DNA from: Nemophila menziesii
Taxonomy: Eukaryota; Streptophyta; Magnoliopsida; Boraginales; Hydrophyllaceae
NCBI GenBank assembly: GCA_029959085.1
Contig: JARWIR010000018.1
Location: forward strand, 3,286,001-3,350,000
Length of the DNA stretch: 64,000 nucleotides
Reading direction: 5' to 3'
This document shows, piece after piece, positions 57,291 through 64,000 of the stretch. The position numbers and the translations under genes are program-made. The notes under the pieces were generated by a model. It searched no databases. It was not told where the DNA came from and worked only from the letters and a program-made list of their open reading frames with translations. Position 1 is the first letter of the stretch. Each line of letters opens with the position of its first letter.

Positions 57291-58089
57291 CTATTCTAAG
57301 CTCAAAAATATTATGGAGAAAATGAGAGAGTTTTTCAATTCTAGATGTTGTAGATGAATTTTGATGTGTTGAACAATATGGCTGCAACCACTTTATATAG
57401 TATTTATGTGAGTTGTAAAACGTTGACATTAAATGGCGTCATAAAGTGTTCACCATAAAGCCAAAAACTGTTTATCTTTTCTTAGAAACTGGCATGAACT
57501 TGGACGTATTATTTGAAAAGGGAGAAAATGAATCTGGTCATCCTTTGTAACTCCTGAGACATAAATGCGGGGGTTACCATTAAGAGCATTCATTTCATCA
57601 TTTTTAACTTCTGGCCATTAGTGTAGGAGAAATCATGCGGGAGTTTATGACTGTTAGGAATAAATGTCATGAAGGTTACCGATAACTCTTCAAAGAGTAC
57701 GAGATGAATCAGTCCCGATTAAATAAAATCTCGTTCCTAAAATATATTTTATTTGAATCAAGACTTCCCAACACCCACACGACCACGCCGCGCCACCTCC
57801 GATTTACTGGGTAGAGCTTTTTGTTGGGTAGTAAAACAAAACGCATCCCCAAAATCATATCCACAAGGGTCAGACCCTGATTAGCTACATTTAACATGGC
57901 CTAACTTTTCATTTAAGCTAGGACCTCTATGTCCTTAATCTTTTAAAATGTATAGGAAGAGATACTATTATAAACCAATACTTTTCCCATCTCCATTTCC
58001 TATGTGGTACTTTTCAAAGAATAGATTATTGGGTTTCTCTTTCTCCACGAGCATGAATAAAAAACCTTTAAGCCCTTTAGTATCAAACA

Positions 58090-58876
58090 AAATATACCCG
58101 TTGTTTTGTAACTTTGATCCTTATGTATCACAAAGTCTTTGTTAATTGACATGCATGTATCAGCCTTTGCTGCTAGGCCTTAAGAGAATGCACTATTTCT
58201 ATGATCCCAATAGGCTTAAACATATCAAATCATTAATCATTTCCCTAAAAGTAACAGACTACTTGTATACCTTTATCATTTGGCACATACCTCACTTACA
58301 TAGGATTATTATTTTAGATTAACTAACACTCGCTCATAAGCTGGTAGTTGCACTGGTTCCTGAACTTCACCAATTTTATTAATTTACCGTGAGATCAGCG
58401 AACAATTCAAAAATACATATGCGGGTGAATATATTTTTCCAATACATAAAATATAAGATGATTAAACTTTACCTACTCACTTAAATCAAATATACTATAG
58501 TAGATCCCTATTCCATGATTTTTGATCATCTACTCCATAGTGTGTGAATTCGAGTAAGTCAAAAATCGAGACATGATATTTAGGCATATTGATTAATTAA
58601 AAAAATGTACTACTATTTAAATTGTGTGTATACCATATCACCCGCTAATATATAAAGGGTGAATTACCTATAGGGTACTGGAGACCATCTTAGTGCCACA
58701 AAAGTAATATTCATTTCCTCTCTCCTCCAAAGAGGCTTCTACTATCTACAATGTCATGACTACCCTTATAGTGTATATAAGAGAAAAAATAGATTATTCT
58801 TTCTCATTCATTACCATTTTTCTCTCTCCTCCCTTATCACTTTTTCTCTTTCCTCCATTACCCTTTTTTCTCTCTG
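58090..58876. other. Unassigned sequence between block H and element I
   Basis: No coding signal. The right end is a pyrimidine-rich tract (about 58793-58876, repeats of TTTTTCTCTCTCCTCC type) after a TATATAAG near 58775. It could be a promoter or 5' leader remnant, or the end of another repeat. Its last five bases CTCTG would be the left TSD of element I. Confidence 0.4.
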
Positions 58877-60398
58877 TGATGTCTCCCTATTTGTCATGAA
58901 TTAAGCCTAGTTGGAGACATCATTTTAGGTGTATTTATTAGAGTAATAGTAGATTTTCCTATGAATTAGTGCACTTTCCTATTTCTTGTCTTGATTTAAT
59001 TATTTATTATTTTTAGAGCATATTGGGTTTAATTTGTTTATTTAAGTGTGAAGCTTTAAAGATATAAATAAGAATTAATTAGAGATAAAGATGTCAAATC
59101 AATTCTAAGAGATTAAAGAAAGAAGATATGCATGGAAATTGAAGATTATGGATGGAAATATGAAAAAGAAAAAAATAAAGTTGTCAAATAAATCTGAATT
59201 CCAGCAGCTACGAGCATAAACGTGATCATAACTAAAATTTGGCTCTGAATTTGGAAGAATGGTCTAAAAGAAAATTATAGGTCTTTCCGAGACAGGTTTC
59301 GACTATTGGAACTCGTCAAACAGATAAGTATTGAACGAGTTACGGCCAAAACAAAACAACATCAGAATCTTACCTTTTTTATATTTTAGGGTTACGAATT
59401 TGAGTTGGGCTAGAAGTCCATTACTTGTCGTCCACTCCAAGAAAACGTTTTAGGGTTTCTTATACCCTATAAATACACCCTCTTATCAGAAGAATATCAT
59501 CCTTGGCCAAACCTTAAGCCAAGAGGAAGCTATAATACAAGAAAAGAAGTCTAGAAGGAGAATGTCTTCTTCGACCTTTGAATTTGTAATTTCTTTCTTT
59601 TCTTCCATTAGTATGAACTAAATTATATTTAGCTTGAGTTTTAGCATATATGTATGAACCCTAGAATTGTCTAAAGTCTATCTAATTTGGGAATTATATG
59701 TTTTAAATTGAATTCATGTTTTATTTCTCTGTTTTTGTGTTTTGATTTATTTTCTGTTATCTTTGCGAATTGCAACCGTATAGGATTACGTTAATAATAG
59801 TTAGATGGTCATCCGGAGGCATATTTAATTATGAGAAATAACACATAGCATCTAGAATAAGGTTTAGACCTAACAAATCAACTTAACTAGATAGTCATTA
59901 TGGTTTGGTGTTAGCATCATTAATCGATTGTAGGAAAAGTTTGCTTAGGACCCCTTATTGACACAGGATAACCCTATTTGAAACTACCTAGCACAATTGA
60001 AGCCGACTATTGTAATATTACACGATTCACCCTTACATGTTTAGAATAGACAAGACTAGTGGGGATTACTTGCTAAGTTCTCAGGCTAAACTCTCATACT
60101 ATCTTCTTCTCTTTGCATTTAAAAATTCTGTCTTTACTTTATTATTAATTTTCTATTTATAAAAACCAAACAAAAATCTATTTGTCTTTTATTTTCTTGT
60201 GTATTATCTGATCTAGCTTTCTTATTTGCGCTCGATAATTTGCATACGTTATCTCTAACTTTCGTAGTCTCTGAGGAACGAATCTTATTTATCATTTAAA
60301 ACTGGCGTACGTCCTATATACTTGCAGAACCGTGCTAGCCTAGGGTGCTTATTTGCACTTATTTTATACATTATTTTATCACACCTTAGGTGACACCA
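58877..60398 (+). repeat. 5' LTR of element I
   Basis: 1522 bp, TGATGTCTCC to GGTGACACCA, with the inverted-repeat module at 58877-58922. It is similar to LTR N (367-1940). TATA-like CCTATAAATACACCC near 59466. Confidence 0.92.
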
Positions 60399-60404
60399 AG
60401 TTTT

Positions 60405-60422
60405 TGGCGCCGCTGCCGGGGA
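60405..60422 (+). promoter_or_regulatory. Primer-binding site (tRNA-Asp type), element I
   Basis: TGGCGCCGCTGCCGGGGA, the best-preserved PBS in the window, differing from plant tRNA-Asp at one position. Confidence 0.9.
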
Positions 60423-60519
60423 CTACATCGTTAGTCCTTGTGCATTTATCCAGTGATTTTATTTCAGTTAGTTCTATTTTACGTTTTTCTTTTTAGTTTT
60501 GTCTTTACAGATTTTACAG

Positions 60520-61504
60520 ATGGCGAGCCCAAGGAGACTTGATCTTCCCATCTCATTCATAGTGCAACCACGCGGAATCCGCACTCCAGAAATCCAAGCC
60601 GCTAAATTTAGACCAGATTCAGGCATGATAGCGCAGTTTGCGAATCATGGACAATTTAGCGATGCTGCACAACAAGATCCGGTCCGGTACGTTCAGAAAT
60701 TCATGCAGATATGTGACACTTATATCATAAAAGGCGTTACAAAGGAGCAGATGTATTACATTATGTTACAGTTCTTTTTTACCGGAAGTGCAAGCGATTG
60801 GTATGATTCCCAATACCCCCGAAGTTATTCCAGATTGGGACAAGCTGCAATCCAAATTCCTAGACCGATTCTATCCCGTTAGTAGAGGTTTAAAAGATAT
60901 ATTGGAGCTTGAACAATTTATGCAGGAAGACGGAGAGAGTGTTGATGAAGCATGGTTACGTTTTAACGAGAAGAAGGCGAGATGTCCATTCCATGAATCA
61001 TCGCCAGAATATTCCTTAACCATGTTCTATGGAGGACTTAATAACGAGTCCAAGGAAAGAGCAGATTTATTAAGAAACAAAGGTTTCGTATTATTAGATC
61101 CTATTGAAGCTGAAAGTATTATAGAGAATATTCTTGAGACTGAGAGAAGTTGGCCGGTTACATCAGAAAAACAAGAAGAGACCTTAGACCCTCTAAGGCT
61201 CAAAGAGTTAAACCAACAACTTGAGGAATTACGGGAACAAGCGCAAACAATAGCTCAGGTAAATCTAGTACATACTGTACCTTCATGCCCAGGTTGTGGA
61301 TCAAGAAGTCATTTGTGGGAAAATTGTATGAATAATCCAAATTTAACCTCCATTATATCTCAAAATAAATAATAATTCTAATGTTCATTATCATCCTCGC
61401 GGAAGTTATACTAGTTATCAACCTCCACACAAACGAAGTTGGGTCAGAAATCAAGAGACAAATTATCAAACCCGACCCCGGTCTTATTATCCACCACAAC
61501 CTAT
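60520..61504 (+). pseudogene. gag: Element I gag
   Basis: Start MASPRRLDLPISF at 60520. The capsid-like part reads FRPDSGMIAQFANHGQF and ICDTYIIKGVTKEQMYY. A frameshift after ASDWYDSQ (about 60800-60830) moves the frame to PDWDKLQSKFLDRFYP, followed by the ELEQFMQEDGESVDEAWLRF helix and ADLLRNKGFVLLDP. The zinc knuckle CPGCGSRSHLWENC is intact. Stops after NPNLTSIISQNK (61370-61372) precede a Y/P/R-rich remnant, which is cut by LTR J. Its N-terminus is shorter than in A, B and G, lacking the E/K-rich helix. Confidence 0.87.
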
Positions 61505-61695
61505 TGATGTCTCCATTTTTGTTCTAATTATATACCCTTAGGATTCATCAAATTAGGTGATTATTTTACTTATTTACTAGACTTTTAAACTTATTTGGTC
61601 ATATTACGATTTCTTCCCTTGGATTTGGATTATTTGTGTTTTAGAGATTTTATGCGTTAATTCGTTTGTTTTTAGCGTAAAGTTCTTAGGTTTAT
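61505..61695 (+). repeat. LTR J, 5' part only, in element I gag
   Basis: First 191 bp of an LTR of the solo-LTR subfamily (TGATGTCTCC; second arm mutated to GGATTCATCA, 61541-61550). The left flank CCTAT would be its TSD. It is cut at 61695 by the minus-strand LTR of element K, with TTTAT as the likely TSD of K. The remainder is outside the window. Confidence 0.82.
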
Positions 61696-63225
61696 TGGTG
61701 TCGCCTAGGGTGTGATAAAAATAAGATCAATTTAAGTATGGAAAACTATGCACTCTCACCCTAGACAGGCACAGTACTGCAAGTATTACAGGACGTATGC
61801 AAGTTTTAATGATAAGTAGAGTTCGTTCTCAGGGACTTAAGTGTGTTAAACGCGTAGGAACAGATAACGAGTAAAAGTAAATAATTAGAAAACAGAAAAT
61901 TAAATATTTGGTTTTTCGAATTTATGAATTAAAACTAAATTAAAACTAAGAAAATAAGGACAATAAAGTAAAAGATTAAGAATATGAGATGAGAAGTATA
62001 GCTTAGGTTTTGCTAGTATGCACTAATCCTTCTAATTCTATCTATAGATCTAGTTCATAAGGGAGAATATTAGCCCTTGGTAATACTTAGTCAGGATTCT
62101 AAATTCCACTACCTTAGACCTTGAGAGCGACTAAGGGGGCTACGTCACAACCAAGAAGTGATTTAAAATAGGGTTATCAAACGCCACTAAGGCCCTAAGC
62201 AAATACTGCAAGTCTTGGTGATACTGTGGTTAAAACAAACCTTAATGACTATCTAGTTAGAAGTATGTTTTGTCAGAACTGCTATCGACACTAGACATTA
62301 TGTGGTGGTTCAATAGTTAAACACCCTGTCAAGGAGAACATCTAACTACTCTTAAAACAATCCTAAAGTGATCAATTCTAGGAAAGACAATAAATCAAAA
62401 CACATAAGCAAATATAAAGTAAGTAGCTAATATCAGATTAAAACATATAATTCCCAAAGAAACTTAGATAGAAGAATTAGAATTCATAGATTATACATAT
62501 GCAAAACCCAAGCTATGGGAGGTTTAGTTCATACCTGAAGGAAATAAACTAAAAGAAATAATAAAAGACATCATCTTGCTCTCTACAATAAACTGGAAGA
62601 ATAAAACCTTAAGAACTAATTACTATCAGGCAAGGATTATTTACAAGTGATATAAGGGTGTATTTATAGGTGTTTAGAAGACCTAATTCGTTTTCTTGAG
62701 GAATTGTTAAGGTAATGGACTTCTAGCCCAACTCAAATTCGTATGGAAATAAAGATAAACACTGCTGCGTTGTTTTGGTCATAACTTCTTTATTATTGGT
62801 CCGATTTTGCTCCACAAGATACCAAAAGAATCGCAACAGAATTATCTAGGCCCTTTAGGAGTAATCTACCAAATTCGGCCTCTTTATTAGGTAAAAACGC
62901 CTATCTTTGCAGAATCCCAGATTTAGGCAGCTTTTCCTTTTCCATCTTTTTAGCAATTCTTTCCTTATCTCCAATTACCATGCATATCTCCTTCCATAAG
63001 TTGTTGTCTTTGACTTGGACTCTAATTAAACTCCATAATTATCTTTAAAGCTACACACTAAATAAACAATTAAACCCAATATGCTCTAAAAACATTAATT
63101 CTACAAATCAAGACACAAAATAGGAAAGTGCACTAAAACTCAAGAAAATCGACATTATTGACTTCTAAAACACTAAAAATGATGTCTCATCTTAACATAA
63201 ATCTATCACAAATGAGGAGACATCA
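61696..63225 (-). repeat. 3' LTR of element K
   Basis: 1530 bp. On the minus strand it starts TGATGTCTCC at 63225 and ends GGCGACACCA at 61696, with the inverted-repeat module at 63180-63225. The terminal stem CTAGGGTG/CACCCTAG is seen as in D. Confidence 0.92.
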
Positions 63226-64000
63226 AGACCCCCAACTCAAAGTTGTATCGTCCCGATACAATAAAAGATAAAAACATAGGGAAGTCTAGAAATACACACT
63301 TATAAAATTCTCAACACAAGGGAAAAACATAGCAGAACGTATAGAATAAACTTAAAGCACATAACTCAGAAAATTTCATGCAATAATATTCATAAACTAC
63401 ATACCTGTATACTTCTCATATCCACAGTCAACACGGCTTGATTTCAAGATCAGATTAGTTTCGCAATGTAAGAAGGATTGGGACTTTACTCAGTTCCCCT
63501 TGAGAGCTATAGATTGTTCATTAAACCTTACTAGTATCCAAGAATCCACTTAACTAATCTCTAATGGCTCAATCACTTCTCAATTACATAACAAAGAATC
63601 ACAAGGTCTTTTAAGGTTGTAATGTAGGCTTAGGGACGGTATGATCATATATTTGGATAATTTGGAGTGAGCTTTTGGCTCTCTCCTCACTAGCCATCAA
63701 CGAATCGCCCTAGAGCTTGAGTTACTCTCATAAACGTTTCTCACTCAACCCAATGAATTCCTTGATGCACAATTTAGCATCCCCAATAACCCAATTAAAG
63801 CTTAAGATGTTCACATAAAAATCCACTTTGCCGGTCCGAATATATATATTTTCTTTTCTTTTCAAATCAATTCTCTTTTCTATAGCTATGACTCTCTTTT
63901 AATGTTGAGATATCACGCTAATTTTCTCATATATATATTTTTTCTTTTAATGCCCTTGTTGGCAAAATTAGCTCGAAGCTTCTTTTTCATTCACTATTAC
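63226..64000 (-). other. Element K, 3' untranslated region
   Basis: Begins with the polypurine tract, read as AGACCCCCAACTCAA on the plus strand at 63226-63240. It aligns in reverse with 45290-46065 of element D, including GGACCGGCAAAGTGG near 63822-63838 and a TA-rich microsatellite. No coding sequence. Confidence 0.82.

Larger units (their letters stand above)
56621..58089 (+). repeat. H direct repeat, copy 2 (LTR-like), with LINE insertion
   Basis: Begins TGAAACTAACAAACAC and ends TATCAAACA. Without the 446 bp of LINE plus duplicated target it is about 1023 bp, close to copy 1. Its divergence from copy 1 is visible throughout, so the pair is not recent. Confidence 0.65.
53044..58876. mobile_element. 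Block H: unrelated repeat-bearing insertion, probably a non-autonomous LTR-type element
   Basis: Unlike anything else in the window. Direct repeats of about 1.0 kb (53185-54196 and 56621-58089) flank 2.4 kb without coding potential. Flanking pieces (53044-53184, 58090-58876) are unexplained. Repeat ends resemble TG...CA (TGAAACTAAC to CAAACA/CCAACA), but no PBS, polypurine tract or TSD was found. G's gag does not resume on the right. Confidence 0.5.
58877..61504 (+). mobile_element. Element I: 5' part of an Athila-like retrotransposon
   Basis: Complete 5' LTR, PBS, leader and a gag with one frameshift. It is interrupted by LTR J at 61505 and not resumed inside the window. Its leader and gag are the closest relatives of the E internals and show what E has lost. 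Confidence 0.87.
61696..64000 (-). mobile_element. Element K: minus-strand Athila-like element, 3' LTR and 3' region
   Basis: Read from right to left: 3' untranslated region, polypurine tract and complete 3' LTR. Most similar to element D. The body lies beyond 64000. It is the youngest of the nest I-J-K. Confidence 0.87.

Noticed and set aside
53185..58089. TSD for block H
   Set aside because: Flanks ATTGG (left) and AAATA (right) do not match, so no duplication can be claimed.

Overview
This window looks like nuclear DNA from a flowering plant, probably a gene-poor, transposon-rich (pericentromere-like) region. I found no cellular gene, tRNA, rRNA or CRISPR array. Nearly all of it is nested Ty3/gypsy LTR retrotransposons of the Athila type. 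Four features support this: LTRs of about 1.5-1.8 kb that start TGATGTCTCC and end (C)ACCA; a primer-binding site TGGCGCCGCTGCCGGGG that fits the 3' end of plant tRNA-Asp; Gag-PR-RT-RNaseH-IN remnants with Athila-like motifs; and an extra 3' open reading frame (ORF2) resembling the 'putative plant transposon protein' family. The species cannot be named from the sequence. I use the letters N, M, A-K for elements.

Left part (1-17.4 kb). The 3' end of plus element N (1-1940) interrupts the 3' LTR of minus element M (1941-11033). M carries decayed IN, RT/RNaseH and ORF2, and its ORF2 is split by a solo LTR (4811-6574) with TSD GATGG. An unassigned 1-kb block follows (11034-12017), then an LTR fragment (12018-12470) lying against the truncated LTR of plus element A (12471-17373).

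Middle (17.4-47.6 kb). Element B (17374-about 22833) sits inside A's RNase H region. A minus-strand element C (about 22834-27203) follows through an inverted junction, and a second inverted junction leads to plus element D. D is interrupted by E, a 13.8-kb array LTR-internal-LTR-internal-LTR (28446-42226) with TSD AGCGC. The E internals are about 6.1 kb apart and almost identical. The middle LTR matches the right-hand LTR over its first part and the left-hand LTR over the rest, which is the signature of unequal LTR-LTR crossing over. D resumes at 42232 with the end of its interrupted reading frame, an almost intact ORF2 (43305-44330) and its 3' LTR.

Right part (47.6-64 kb). The 3' part of element F is split by a second solo LTR (48819-50588, TSD AGCGT). 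F shares one LTR (50881-52475) with element G, giving a second internal-LTR-internal arrangement. G's gag breaks into an unrelated block H (53044-58876). H has 1-kb LTR-like direct repeats, short tandem repeats, and a 5'-truncated LINE fragment with a 16-bp TSD. Element I follows; its gag is cut by LTR J, and J is cut by the minus-strand element K, which runs off the end.

Almost every reading frame is broken. The exceptions are D's protease/integrase-tail frame, which is open up to the E insertion, and D's ORF2. The most notable non-coding signals are a 46-bp inverted-repeat module at the 5' tip of every LTR, a GNRA-loop hairpin followed by a polypurine-tract-like motif in every 3' region, and GC-rich palindrome clusters upstream of ORF2.
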